Assembly (NCBI GenBank): GCA_045106985.1 | Contig: JBGCFQ010000011.1 | Coordinates: 310,001 to 374,000 of the forward strand | Length of the DNA: 64,000 nt | Direction of reading: 5' to 3' | From: JAUIET01 sp045106985 | GTDB lineage: Bacteria > Pseudomonadota > Gammaproteobacteria > Pseudomonadales > JAUIET01 | Shown here: positions 27,993 through 36,625 of the stretch, one piece after another | Numbering within the stretch: the first letter of the stretch is position 1 | Layout of the letters: each line of letters begins with the position of its first letter | Program-made: the position numbers and the translations under genes | The notes under the pieces: model-generated | The model's input: only the letters and a program-made list of their open reading frames with translations | Database searches by the model: none | What the model was told of the DNA's origin: nothing

Positions 27993-29117
27993 ATGAGTGT
28001 ACTGGAACTTAGTAAGCAGCTCATTGAGCGAGAGTCTGTAACACCCACCGATGCTGGCTGTCAGGCGTTTATGGCAGAGCGACTTAGCGCGATGGGGTTC
28101 GCTTGCGAATCCATGCGTTTTGGTGAAGTGGACAACCTCTGGGCCGTGCGAGGCACGAAGGGGCCCTTGTTTGCCTTTGCCGGCCACACAGACGTTGTGC
28201 CAACTGGTGATGTCAACGACTGGAACAGTCCGCCATTTGAGCCTGAGGTTCGAGAAGGGTTCTTGTATGGCCGCGGCTCTGCCGACATGAAATGCAGCTT
28301 AGCCGCTATGTTGCTCGCAACCGAAGCGTTCGTTAACACAGGAAAAGCCGATTCAATCCGCTTAGCCTACCTTCTTACCAGTGACGAAGAAGGTCCGGCA
28401 GTTGATGGCACCGTGAAAGTAATGCAGGCCCTGCATAAACGCGGCGAACACATCGACTATTGCGTCGTTGGCGAACCCTCCAGCAGCGAACACGTTGGCG
28501 ATGTTGTAAAGAATGGCCGGCGCGGCTCTATGAGTGGTCGATTGACTGTCCATGGAGTGCAAGGGCATATCGCCTATCCTCACATGGCCACAAACCCAAT
28601 ACCCCAAGCAATGCCAGCGCTCACTGCACTTTGTGATGAAGTGTGGGATGAAGGAAGCGAGTTTTTCCAGCCTAGCAGCTTTCAGATTTCAAACATTAAC
28701 GCAGGCACAGGTGCTGGCAACGTAACTCCCGGAAACCTGATTTGTGACTTTAATTTTCGATTTTCTCCCGCCTTGGATACGCCCACCATCCAAGCTAGAG
28801 TGAAAGCCATTCTAGACAGCTATGCTTTTAACTATACGCTTGACTGGACAGTCTTTGGGCAGCCATTTATAACTGGCGACGGCAAACTGTTGGATGCCGC
28901 CCAGAAAGCGATACAACAAATCACTGGAATAAACCCTGAAATTTCCACAGGAGGCGGCACGTCAGATGGTCGATTTATCGCCCCCTATGGCACTCAACTT
29001 ATCGAGCTAGGGCCGGTAAACGACACTATTCATAAAGTGAATGAATGCGTGAAAGTAAGCGATCTGGAAAAGTTAGTTGATATCTACGCCGCACTACTCG
29101 CACATATTTCTGGCTGA
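27993..29117 (+). CDS. dapE: Succinyl-diaminopimelate desuccinylase
   Basis: DapE is the dizinc M20 hydrolase that releases LL-diaminopimelate and succinate. The 374-residue product has the metal-binding segments FAGHTDVVPTGD near residue 66, GRGSADMKCSLAA near 94, LTSDEEGPAVDG near 130 and GGGTSDGRFIAPYG near 320, and ELGPVNDTIHKVNE with the last His near 347. The operon ends just downstream in a strong terminator. Confidence 0.96.
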   Translation: MSVLELSKQLIERESVTPTDAGCQAFMAERLSAMGFACESMRFGEVDNLWAVRGTKGPLFAFAGHTDVVPTGDVNDWNSPPFEPEVREGFLYGRGSADMKCSLAAMLLATEAFVNTGKADSIRLAYLLTSDEEGPAVDGTVKVMQALHKRGEHIDYCVVGEPSSSEHVGDVVKNGRRGSMSGRLTVHGVQGHIAYPHMATNPIPQAMPALTALCDEVWDEGSEFFQPSSFQISNINAGTGAGNVTPGNLICDFNFRFSPALDTPTIQARVKAILDSYAFNYTLDWTVFGQPFITGDGKLLDAAQKAIQQITGINPEISTGGGTSDGRFIAPYGTQLIELGPVNDTIHKVNECVKVSDLEKLVDIYAALLAHISG

Positions 29118-29141
29118 ACGCTCGAACAAGTTTCGCTAAGA

Positions 29142-29174
29142 TCAGAGCCCATTGCAATGGGCTCTGATTTTTTC
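29142..29174 (+). terminator. Rho-independent terminator after dapE
   Basis: Positions 29142-29167 are a perfect 26-base palindrome (arm TCAGAGCCCATTG) followed directly by six T residues and a C. This is a textbook intrinsic terminator for the plus-strand dap operon. It also separates the housekeeping block from the convergent accessory haem operon that ends at 29215. Confidence 0.93.
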
Positions 29175-29214
29175 ATCCCCAAGCTCGCCAAGGTCTTAGT
29201 TATTTTTAAAAGGT

Positions 29215-30768
29215 CTAGCGCTTCAGGCCCAACATGTACTCAGCAACCGCCATGCGCGTTTCTTCATCCAAGTAATTTTGAGGCGGCATTTCTGGGTAGT
29301 CTTCACGTTTCTTAATCGGGTTAGCAATGTATGCAGCAAGCCCTTTAGGGTTATCCATATACAGCGCTTGAATGATCTGTGTTGGCGGTCCAATCAGACG
29401 ACCAGTGTAAGAGTGGCAACCCGAGCAAACACCTAAATAAGCAATCTCACCGCGCTCGCCCGGCGCAATTACACGAGCAGGTACGGGCGGTAGAAGATAG
29501 GTTTCGCTGCCCTTAGTATTGGTGAATTCACATTCTTTAAAATCATCAACACCCAGCGTTACATAGCGATGCCGGTTGATGATGCAGGCGTCTTTAGTTG
29601 GCCCCACGACAACGATGTCTGGATCGCCAGACTTCAAGCCAGCAAGCATCAAACCTTTAACTGAGTCGATAGTGTCGTAGCCATTGTTTAGCATGACGTT
29701 ATCGAGAATCTGCAGGCTATCTGAATTAGGGTCGGTTTCGGGATCGATAGTGACGTTTGTAAGCTGCGAAGCAGTATGGTGATCAATCGACAAAATTCCG
29801 TAGGACTTATTGTCAGAAATGACATTACCCTCAATGACCACATCATCCGCCGCCATTACCATAATGCCAGTGCCCGCTGGAATGCCGCCAACCGTAGAGC
29901 CTGGCGCCCCAAAATTTTTGGTGTTGTTACCCACAATAAAGTTGTGCCGAATGATGACATCGTAGGTTGTCTTAATCGGCAGCCCCGGAGAAATAAAGGC
30001 TAAGATTCCACCTGTATTATTGTGCACGTAGTTGTGCTCAACAATAGTATGACGACTATTTTCCACCTCAATGCCGGCGACGCTATCGAAAACATCATTA
30101 TATGCAACGTGAACGTTATCACTCATGCCGACATAAATTGCAGCATCTTCAATGCCCGAAATAACATTGTGCTCAATGACGCCATTTTTTCCTAACTGTG
30201 GAAATATGCCGTACACACCCGTATCAATAATCAGGTTATTTCGAATTTCAAAGTTGTTGCCGGCCTGCCCCATTATGGCATTGCCCTTATATTTTGTGAT
30301 CGTTAGGTTCTCTACTACAATATTATTGCCTGAATAGAGAATGGCATCATTTAAAGTACCCCCGCCGTCTAGAACAGCGCGCGCTCCTTTATCGATTACA
30401 CCGAGCAAGCGTATTTTGTCTTTATCGATGTATACCGTCTCAGAGTAACGACCTGGCATAATTCTAATGGTTGTGCCAGGCTCTGCATTTTTCACTGCCT
30501 CTTGGATCAGTTCGCCAGGCTCAACCACAACAACAGGGCTACCTTCCCAGGACCCTGCAACCGCTTTGACATTATCCATCTGTTCTGCCGAGCCTTCTAC
30601 CAAGGCGTCGGGCTCATCTGCATCGGCTTTGAAACCACCAGTATAGCTGGCTCCGCCAGTGCTCGACGTCAGTGTGGCTACGCTATTGCTGTTCTGACCA
30701 GCAACAAACAAACCTGAAGCAAACGCTATAACCGCTATTAGGACGGCTGCAGTAATGCCTTTGATCAT
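29215..30768 (-). CDS. Right-handed beta-helix protein with C-terminal cytochrome c domain
   Basis: The 517-residue protein starts with a signal peptide or signal anchor (about residues 5-24). A short Ser/Thr/Gly-rich linker leads to a parallel beta-helix (about 78-385) with repeated N-x-I/V-x-x-N rungs such as NNFEIRNNLIID and DVVIEGNVISDNKSYG, similar to NosD or pectate-lyase-type folds. Residues 440-517 are a mono-haem cytochrome c: CSGCH at 448-452 and a likely Met ligand in YPEMPPQNYL (Met494). It is last in a three-gene haem operon and overlaps the peroxidase gene by ATGA (30765-30768). The AAGGAG upstream supports the ATG at 30768. Substrate is unknown; it could bind a polysaccharide or act as an electron acceptor. 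Confidence 0.85.
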   Translation of the reverse strand: MIKGITAAVLIAVIAFASGLFVAGQNSNSVATLTSSTGGASYTGGFKADADEPDALVEGSAEQMDNVKAVAGSWEGSPVVVVEPGELIQEAVKNAEPGTTIRIMPGRYSETVYIDKDKIRLLGVIDKGARAVLDGGGTLNDAILYSGNNIVVENLTITKYKGNAIMGQAGNNFEIRNNLIIDTGVYGIFPQLGKNGVIEHNVISGIEDAAIYVGMSDNVHVAYNDVFDSVAGIEVENSRHTIVEHNYVHNNTGGILAFISPGLPIKTTYDVIIRHNFIVGNNTKNFGAPGSTVGGIPAGTGIMVMAADDVVIEGNVISDNKSYGILSIDHHTASQLTNVTIDPETDPNSDSLQILDNVMLNNGYDTIDSVKGLMLAGLKSGDPDIVVVGPTKDACIINRHRYVTLGVDDFKECEFTNTKGSETYLLPPVPARVIAPGERGEIAYLGVCSGCHSYTGRLIGPPTQIIQALYMDNPKGLAAYIANPIKKREDYPEMPPQNYLDEETRMAVAEYMLGLKR

Positions 30769-32033
30769 GATTTTTCTCCTTGAGGATTATTGTTTTCGCG
30801 CGAATTAATCGCGTTGCTCGGGGGGTGATCTAGTTGGGATGAAAAGGTCGATGGCAACCCCGAGGGGAGATGAGCCGGTACAGAAGGCATAAATGACTCA
30901 TCGGTCAAAGTATGCAAGAAATCAACCACACGATCCATTTCATCACTACTTAAGTTTGGTTCCCATATATGCCAGTGCAATTCCAGTTTCAGCTCTGCGG
31001 GTACAGCATGCCCTCGGCCACCACTATAAAAAGCTACGGTTTCGCGTAAGGTTTTGAACTTACCGGAATGCATATAAGGTGCTGTTCTGGCTACATTACG
31101 TAAGCTGGGTACTTTAAACCCGCCTTTTAGCCGAGCGGTATCGAAAGTTCTTTCCGCACCTATGTCAAACGGCAAACCTTCAGATTCAGGCGCACCAATA
31201 ACGGCAATTTGTTGATTGGTGAACAAAGGCGGCGTATGGCATTCAGCGCAGCGAGCAACAAAAGATCGGAAAACATTTAGGCCCTCCAATTCCTTCTTGT
31301 TCAAAGCGTCGCTATAACCATGGGCGTACTGATCGTACCGGCTATTGAGTGAGATCAGTGAACTTTGAAAAGCAGCTAGTGCGGTGTAAACCTGAGACAA
31401 AGTAATCCCAACAGGGCTTATTCTGCTCTCATTATCGTTCGCTGAGTCCGCTACCGACATTTGAGAAAATGCATCAGTGAACAATTCGCGGTAGATCTCA
31501 TTATTATTCAAATCCTGTAGCAACTGCTTGGGGCTGTTGCCCATTTCTTCTTTAGCGTAGAGCGGCCCTAGCATTTGCTGCTCCAGCGTGCCTGCACGCG
31601 CGTCCCAAAACAGGCGTTTTTGAAACGCAACATTCCACAAGCTTGGCGCTGAACGTTCGACCCTGTGTCCGCCAATACCAACTGACCGCCCAAGACCATC
31701 TGCGAAGCCCTTATCGGGCTGATGACAATTTGCACAAGACAGGGAGTTATCACCAGAGAGCAATGGGTCAAAGAACAAGTAACGTCCTAGATCTATTTGT
31801 TGCGGGCTAAACCCATCTCTAGGCAACGGTAATGCCGTTTTAGTTCCCCCCACTCCACTGTCCTGCAGGGAATCGTAAAACTGGTACATGTTTCTTTGCA
31901 GGCAGCGATTCTGTTCGTCTAACTGAAAGCCTGGCGGACAAATATCTCGCAACTGGATTTTGTCTGAACCCGCCAACGGGCCCTGTATAATGGGACAAAA
32001 GATTAACAGATAAATCAGCAGCAAGTGTTTCAT
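30765..32033 (-). CDS. Dihaem cytochrome c peroxidase / MauG-family protein
   Basis: The 422-residue exported protein has a signal peptide (about residues 1-22), a Cys-containing N-terminal segment (ICPPGFQLDEQNRC), and two c-haem sites: CANCH at 100-104 and CAECH at 262-266. TAPYMHSGKFKTLRETVAFY near 318 carries the conserved Met321 position of bacterial cytochrome c peroxidases. The C-terminal 35 residues are low-complexity and hydrophilic. Members of this family reduce peroxide or, like MauG, oxidise partner proteins; sequence alone does not decide between them. It is preceded by a cytochrome c4-like gene (18-base gap) and overlaps the beta-helix gene by four bases. Confidence 0.9.
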   Translation of the reverse strand: MKHLLLIYLLIFCPIIQGPLAGSDKIQLRDICPPGFQLDEQNRCLQRNMYQFYDSLQDSGVGGTKTALPLPRDGFSPQQIDLGRYLFFDPLLSGDNSLSCANCHQPDKGFADGLGRSVGIGGHRVERSAPSLWNVAFQKRLFWDARAGTLEQQMLGPLYAKEEMGNSPKQLLQDLNNNEIYRELFTDAFSQMSVADSANDNESRISPVGITLSQVYTALAAFQSSLISLNSRYDQYAHGYSDALNKKELEGLNVFRSFVARCAECHTPPLFTNQQIAVIGAPESEGLPFDIGAERTFDTARLKGGFKVPSLRNVARTAPYMHSGKFKTLRETVAFYSGGRGHAVPAELKLELHWHIWEPNLSSDEMDRVVDFLHTLTDESFMPSVPAHLPSGLPSTFSSQLDHPPSNAINSRENNNPQGEKS

Positions 32034-32051
32034 GGTGAGCCTCGCTAAACG

Positions 32052-32819
32052 CTAGCGCTTGGTAATTGCCACGCCAGTAATAAACCCAATCACGTCATCA
32101 AGGTCCTTTTCATTTGCCAATGTGTTGGCCATCATCGCCATCTGCTTACCATAGCGGTCCTTTGGGTGAGCACCACGTACTCCTTGCTGAAAGTTTTGCA
32201 TTTGGCGTTTAAGGTAGGCGGCGTCCAACTGCGCCAATTGAGGCGCGTTCAGCGCTTCATTACCTTCTGCTTTAGCGCCATGACATGCGCCACAGTAGCC
32301 ATTGTATTGGTTTGCGCCATTGCGTAGGTCTAGGGCAAGCGATTCAGTCCCCTGTGCCAGAGGTTTTTTTATCGAAAGACTTGCCAAATGGGATGCCACA
32401 TTGCTTATGGCCTCTTCATCGCCCAGTGTCGTAACCATTGCCAACATTTGTTGGCCATATACATCACGCGGATCACTGCCCCGGATTCCTTGCTTAAAGT
32501 GTTGCAGCTGCCTGACCAAATAGGCCTCGCTCTGCCCCGCCAAAGCGGGACCATTGAGCGCTGCATTGCCTTGCCCTGCAGCTCCGTGACAACTCGCACA
32601 AGCTCCGTAGGCGACTTCACCAGCTGAGGACTGCTTACTGGTTGAGGACTCTTTACTGGCTGAGAGCTCTTTACTGGCTGAGGGCTCTTTACTGGCTGAG
32701 GACTCTTTACTGGCTGAGGGCTCTTGACTGGCTGAGGGCTCTGCCACCGCGAAGGTTGCCATTGAGAGCATTATCGCTAGACCGCATACAATGGATGATT
32801 TCATTCTAAAGACCCGCAT
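32052..32819 (-). CDS. Dihaem cytochrome c4-like protein with Ser/Lys/Glu repeat linker
   Basis: The ATG at 32819 has AAGGA eight bases upstream and gives 255 residues. A signal peptide (to about residue 26, ending FAVA) is followed by six to seven copies of a six-residue PSASKE-type repeat (about 27-68). Two related class I cytochrome domains follow: CASCH at 74-78 and CGACH at 176-180, each with the FxQGxRGxxPxDxYGxQM-like segment containing the likely Met ligand. This is cytochrome c4 architecture, a periplasmic electron carrier. As first gene of the operon it probably passes electrons to or from the peroxidase downstream. Confidence 0.9.
   Translation of the reverse strand: MRVFRMKSSIVCGLAIMLSMATFAVAEPSASQEPSASKESSASKEPSASKELSASKESSTSKQSSAGEVAYGACASCHGAAGQGNAALNGPALAGQSEAYLVRQLQHFKQGIRGSDPRDVYGQQMLAMVTTLGDEEAISNVASHLASLSIKKPLAQGTESLALDLRNGANQYNGYCGACHGAKAEGNEALNAPQLAQLDAAYLKRQMQNFQQGVRGAHPKDRYGKQMAMMANTLANEKDLDDVIGFITGVAITKR
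32616..32741 (-). repeat. 18-bp tandem repeats encoding the cytochrome linker
   Basis: About six to seven degenerate 18-base units (consensus on the plus strand GACTCTTTACTGGCTGAG) encode the PSASKE-like hexapeptide repeats between the signal peptide and the first haem domain. The unit is a multiple of three, so copy changes keep the reading frame. The near-identity of several units suggests recent expansion. Confidence 0.9.
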
Positions 32820-32852
32820 CAATGAATTCCTTTCGTTTACCTACTCCAGCCA

Positions 32853-32940
32853 GTATTGCCGCCATATGACTGTTCGTCTCCCTGATTTTGAAATTCACTC
32901 ATGTTTATCTATGATACCGTGCCCTATATGACTGTATTGC
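32853..32940. repeat. Direct repeats in divergent promoter region (candidate operator)
   Basis: The 10-base sequence ATATGACTGT occurs at 32864-32873 and again at 32926-32935, 62 bp apart, close to six helical turns. GTATTGC also occurs twice (32853-32859, 32934-32940). They lie between the cytochrome operon and the AraC-type gene. Spaced direct repeats are typical AraC-family binding sites; binding here is inference. Confidence 0.5.
32888..32915 (+). promoter_or_regulatory. Candidate promoter of the membrane AraC regulator
   Basis: TTGAAA (32888-32893), a 16-base spacer and TATGAT (32910-32915) form a good sigma-70-like promoter. The second copy of the ATATGACTGT repeat begins 11 bases downstream of the -10, near the expected transcription start, a position suited to autoregulation. 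Confidence 0.5.
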
Positions 32941-32946
32941 GCGCTT

Positions 32947-34059
32947 GTGACTGAAACCTTATTACTGTTCGCCGCTGGTGCTGGAGCGTCACAAGCCGTT
33001 TTACTCGGCTTTATGCTGCTCCGACATCCAGTCGGTTCAATTCAATCGCGCCTCTTATTGGCCTTAATCATCGGCGCTCTTGCCTACTTTCTTTCAGTAT
33101 CTTTTAAGTCTTCGGCCTTACTCTATCTTCAAAGCCTTATTCCAGGCTTGCTGTGGTTGTTCTCTGCCAGTGTTTTTGACGATGCACACCGCTTAAAACG
33201 ATGGCAAGTGCTACTCGTTGCCTGCCTCGCAGCGCTGCCGTTTCTCGACTCGTATTCCAGCGAAAACGCAGGCCTCTATCACCTGTTGCTCACGCAGTTT
33301 CCACAATTAATGGAATTTGTGTTTCTGCTATTAGCTTTGACCATTATTGGTCGTTCTTGGCGGGCCGACCTGGTACAAACAAGACGTCGCGCACGTGCCG
33401 GTTTTTGCGGGTTTCTGGCCATCTATGTATCTGTATTGATATTTACGAGAGAAATACTGGCGCCTTCAACCGCCTGGTTCCCCGCTATTCAGTACTCAGT
33501 GAGCGCGTGCGTTTTACTGCTGGTTAATGTCTCTTTGCTGCAGCTAGGTAGTCATATATGGCGAGATCTACTTGAGCGACCTAAGCGCAAAATGGCCGCT
33601 TTATCAAAGCTTCCGATCAACACGGATACGGATACAGATCGCGACGGCGGTAAGCAGACATCAATTCTTGATGGCGTTGCAATAGCGACAGATTCGCAGA
33701 ACGAAGCAGATTTGCTGTTGCTGAACGACCTTGCGAAGCTAATGCAGGAACAGCGCGTTTACCGTGAAATGGGGCTGAGCATCGGTCAACTCGCAGCAAG
33801 GCTTGATACCCCGGAATATCGTTTACGCCAAGTTATCAACGCCAGAACGGGTTATCGTAACTTTAGAGACTTTCTAAACAGCTATCGTGTTGAGGAAGCT
33901 GCACATCGAATAATCTCTGCCCACGAACAAACACTGCCAATACTTAGCATTGCAATGGAGGTTGGTTTTCGCTCTTTGAGTTCTTTCAACAAGGTATTCA
34001 AGGAAACATACGACCTCACGCCCACCGCTTACCGCAAGCAACACATCGGCAACCTTTGA
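32947..34059 (+). CDS. AraC-family regulator with N-terminal membrane domain
   Basis: The 370-residue product (GTG start) has roughly 200 N-terminal residues made of about six or seven hydrophobic segments, beginning LLLFAAGAGASQAVLLGFML. A polar linker with a short Thr/Asp repeat (NTDTDTDRD) follows, then a C-terminal AraC DNA-binding domain (about 265-368) with MGLSIGQLAARLDTPEYRLR and ILSIAMEVGFRSLSSFNKVFK as the two helix-turn-helix units. This class senses signals at the membrane. It is divergent from the haem operon and 87 bases ahead of the TonB receptor, so both are plausible targets. Confidence 0.9.
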   Translation: MTETLLLFAAGAGASQAVLLGFMLLRHPVGSIQSRLLLALIIGALAYFLSVSFKSSALLYLQSLIPGLLWLFSASVFDDAHRLKRWQVLLVACLAALPFLDSYSSENAGLYHLLLTQFPQLMEFVFLLLALTIIGRSWRADLVQTRRRARAGFCGFLAIYVSVLIFTREILAPSTAWFPAIQYSVSACVLLLVNVSLLQLGSHIWRDLLERPKRKMAALSKLPINTDTDTDRDGGKQTSILDGVAIATDSQNEADLLLLNDLAKLMQEQRVYREMGLSIGQLAARLDTPEYRLRQVINARTGYRNFRDFLNSYRVEEAAHRIISAHEQTLPILSIAMEVGFRSLSSFNKVFKETYDLTPTAYRKQHIGNL

Positions 34060-34081
34060 TCTGCGTAATCTGCAACATTTT

Positions 34082-34123
34082 CGCTAGCGGAGTATAATTC
34101 GCGCGCTAGCGCTACACAGCGCT
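34082..34123 (+). promoter_or_regulatory. TonB-receptor promoter with flanking palindromes
   Basis: TATAAT at 34093-34098 is a perfect -10 box. The palindrome CGCTAGCG occurs on both sides (34082-34089 and 34104-34111), and AGCGCT-ACAC-AGCGCT follows (34108-34123). The -35 region (CTGCAA at 34070-34075) is weak, as expected for an activated promoter. Operator function is inference. Confidence 0.45.
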
Positions 34124-34146
34124 TGCGCACCAACAGGAGCATGGTA

Positions 34147-36510
34147 ATGACACAATTCAACCGCTGCCGATTAGCCTTACCTAAGGCCACCGTATTGGCG
34201 CTGCTTACCTCTACATTAGCTTCGGTTTCTCAGGCACAAACTGAGAGCGGCTACAGCTTGTTGTTGGAGGAGGTTATTGTGACCGCCCAGCAACGTGAAG
34301 AAAGCTCGATGAAAACGCCAGTAACGGTTAATGCGTTCTCAGCATTGGATATTGTTAACGTTGGCGCGTTGGACATACAAGATATGGACGACTTTATGCC
34401 TGGTGTGGAAATCGGCGACGGCAATACAACGCAAACCGGTATTAGCATACGTGGCGTTGAAAGCCCTAACATCAGCAGCGGCGGCGACCCTTCCACTGCA
34501 ACGTTTTATGATGGCGCCTACCTGCCGCGAGCTGCTACAACTATCCCCTTCAGTGACATTGAACGAATTGAAGTACTTAAGGGCCCTCAAGGCACCTTAT
34601 TTGGAAGAAATGCCACAGCTGGGGTTATCAACATAATACCTAATGCTCCGGTCGATGAATGGCAAGGCTCAATTCAAGGGCGTGCCGGCAACTTCGGCTT
34701 TCTGCGTTTTGAGGGCATGCTCAACGCCCCATTGAGTGATTCGATTGCAATTCGCCTTAACCTGATGAGCTCCAGTCGTGACGGCACTGTTGATAATGTA
34801 GGCGTAGGTCCTGACCCTGGCGATGAAGGTGTCACTGCCGCTAGGATTTCTGCGCTATGGGATGTTAGCGATGCTACCAGTCTGCAATTCAGCGCCGATT
34901 TAGAAGACCGCGATGAAGCTCCGCGAACAGCAATAGGAGTTGGTGCGCGAGCATTCAATCAAAGTGATGATCCCTTCTCTGGTCAGACAGCACACGATGT
35001 GGTGGGTGCAGAAGAAACGCGCGAAATGCAAGGCTACTCAATCAAGCTAAATCATGACTTTAGCGACGCTTGGTCGGTTTACGCCATAAGCAGTTTTCGC
35101 GATTGGGAAACGACCAACCTTGAAGAAGAGGACGGAACCGCTGATCCACGAGTGTATCTTGATACAAACAATATTGAAGAATCAGATATTTTTTACAACG
35201 AGGTACGTTTCAACTTTGTATCCGATAATATCGATCTCATTCTCGGCGCCAACTACAGTAAGGAGGACTTGTTCCAGCGCACAGACTTGCATCTCACAGG
35301 TGACTCCTGGATGCAATTTGTCACCATTTTAGGGGGCTTTGGTGCGGATACGCATTTATGGGACTTGCTGGGTGACGATGAAGATGCCTATCTGGGATTT
35401 TCTCAGGCCTTTGGCTTAGCCGTGATTCCACCGAGCTTTGCTGGCCAACTGCAAACCGAGACTATGGATAACACCGGCGACTTTACCAACTGGGGAGTAT
35501 TCGCCGACGCCACCTACCAACTCACCGATACTGTTAGGATTGCCGCAGGTCTTCGCTATAGCAAAGACAAGAAAACCTATACCTGGCAAACCTACGAGAC
35601 CGATCTCGACTGGCCCTTCCCACCCCAAAGAGTTGCTTATGACCCAGCCGTTATTGATGACGACCCAAGTAACGATTTTGATCAATACTCACGCTCAGAT
35701 TCATGGAATAAAGTCACCGGTAGGCTGGTAGCAGACTGGCAGTTTAGTGACGATGCCATGACTTACCTCTCTGTTGCTACAGGCTATAAATCTGGTGGCT
35801 TTGACGGTCAGGTGTTCACGCCAGTTTTAACCGGCGCATTTGCGCCAGAAGAGATGCTCAGTGTTGAATGGGGCCTTAAAGGTGATTTTTTTGATAAAAG
35901 GGTCAGAATAGAAGCCGCGTTGTTCATGCAGGAATTAGACAATCGCCAACGATCGGTAGACGTTAAGGATGGACCTGATGATCCAACCGCACAGCCGAGT
36001 GTAATATCCGGTGATGATGAAACCCAAGGTATCGAATTAATAGCCACGTGGACCGTGACGGATTCACTGCGAATTGCTGCGCTTTCAACATACCGTGAAA
36101 CTGACTCTATTTTTGAACGCTATTTTGATTCAGCGGGTCAGCCAGCTGGAGGCATTGAGGAATCGACCCGTGCTGACACTGACTACACTTTGCGCTTTGA
36201 CTGGACGCCAACGATTTCAGTAGGCCATCTGTTGGTACACGTTGATTATGTGTACGACGAAAATAATGAAGAACCAGATGTCATTTACGCGACTGGCCCA
36301 TGGTACTTGCAAAACAAGAAACTTCTGAGCGCTCGAATAGCCTGGAAAAACGAAGCCGACAATATAGAAGTCGCTCTATGGGGCAGAAATTTGCTCGATA
36401 ACGAATACGCGGGCAACCCTGGCGGCTTTGTAGCCGATACTCTGGGCGCAGCGCACACCGAGCTTGACGACCCACTCACTTGGGGAATTGACGCTCGTTA
36501 TTCGTTTTAG
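34147..36510 (+). CDS. TonB-dependent outer membrane receptor
   Basis: This is an outer-membrane active importer energised by TonB. I chose the ATG at 34147 because AGGAG lies seven bases upstream; a TTG reading to 34123 places the ribosome-binding site inside the gene. The 787-residue product has a signal peptide ending SQA near residue 30, a TonB box in EEVIVTAQQREE (about 41-52), a plug domain with GISIRGVESPN and IEVLKGPQGTLFGRNATAGVIN, and a 22-strand-type barrel ending in DARYSF with terminal Phe. It resembles the family of receptors abundant in marine gammaproteobacteria; the substrate cannot be read from sequence. Confidence 0.93.
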   Translation: MTQFNRCRLALPKATVLALLTSTLASVSQAQTESGYSLLLEEVIVTAQQREESSMKTPVTVNAFSALDIVNVGALDIQDMDDFMPGVEIGDGNTTQTGISIRGVESPNISSGGDPSTATFYDGAYLPRAATTIPFSDIERIEVLKGPQGTLFGRNATAGVINIIPNAPVDEWQGSIQGRAGNFGFLRFEGMLNAPLSDSIAIRLNLMSSSRDGTVDNVGVGPDPGDEGVTAARISALWDVSDATSLQFSADLEDRDEAPRTAIGVGARAFNQSDDPFSGQTAHDVVGAEETREMQGYSIKLNHDFSDAWSVYAISSFRDWETTNLEEEDGTADPRVYLDTNNIEESDIFYNEVRFNFVSDNIDLILGANYSKEDLFQRTDLHLTGDSWMQFVTILGGFGADTHLWDLLGDDEDAYLGFSQAFGLAVIPPSFAGQLQTETMDNTGDFTNWGVFADATYQLTDTVRIAAGLRYSKDKKTYTWQTYETDLDWPFPPQRVAYDPAVIDDDPSNDFDQYSRSDSWNKVTGRLVADWQFSDDAMTYLSVATGYKSGGFDGQVFTPVLTGAFAPEEMLSVEWGLKGDFFDKRVRIEAALFMQELDNRQRSVDVKDGPDDPTAQPSVISGDDETQGIELIATWTVTDSLRIAALSTYRETDSIFERYFDSAGQPAGGIEESTRADTDYTLRFDWTPTISVGHLLVHVDYVYDENNEEPDVIYATGPWYLQNKKLLSARIAWKNEADNIEVALWGRNLLDNEYAGNPGGFVADTLGAAHTELDDPLTWGIDARYSF

Positions 36511-36625
36511 AAAATAGAATCAGCCGCTCTAGACATCAGCCCAGAGCGGGTGAGCGCGCCCAGCCAGAAAAAATATATAATATAAAATTCAAATACTTAT
36601 CGCACTCTTCTAAAATTGACCTTAG

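Noticed and set aside
32050..32057. CGCTAGCG at the end of the cytochrome gene, same octamer as at the TonB-receptor promoter
   Set aside because: It lies across the stop codon of the coding sequence and is a short palindrome likely to recur by chance.
36524..36549. Inverted repeat CCGCTCT/AGAGCGG after the TonB receptor gene
   Set aside because: Twelve-base loop and no T tract on either strand; too weak to call a terminator.
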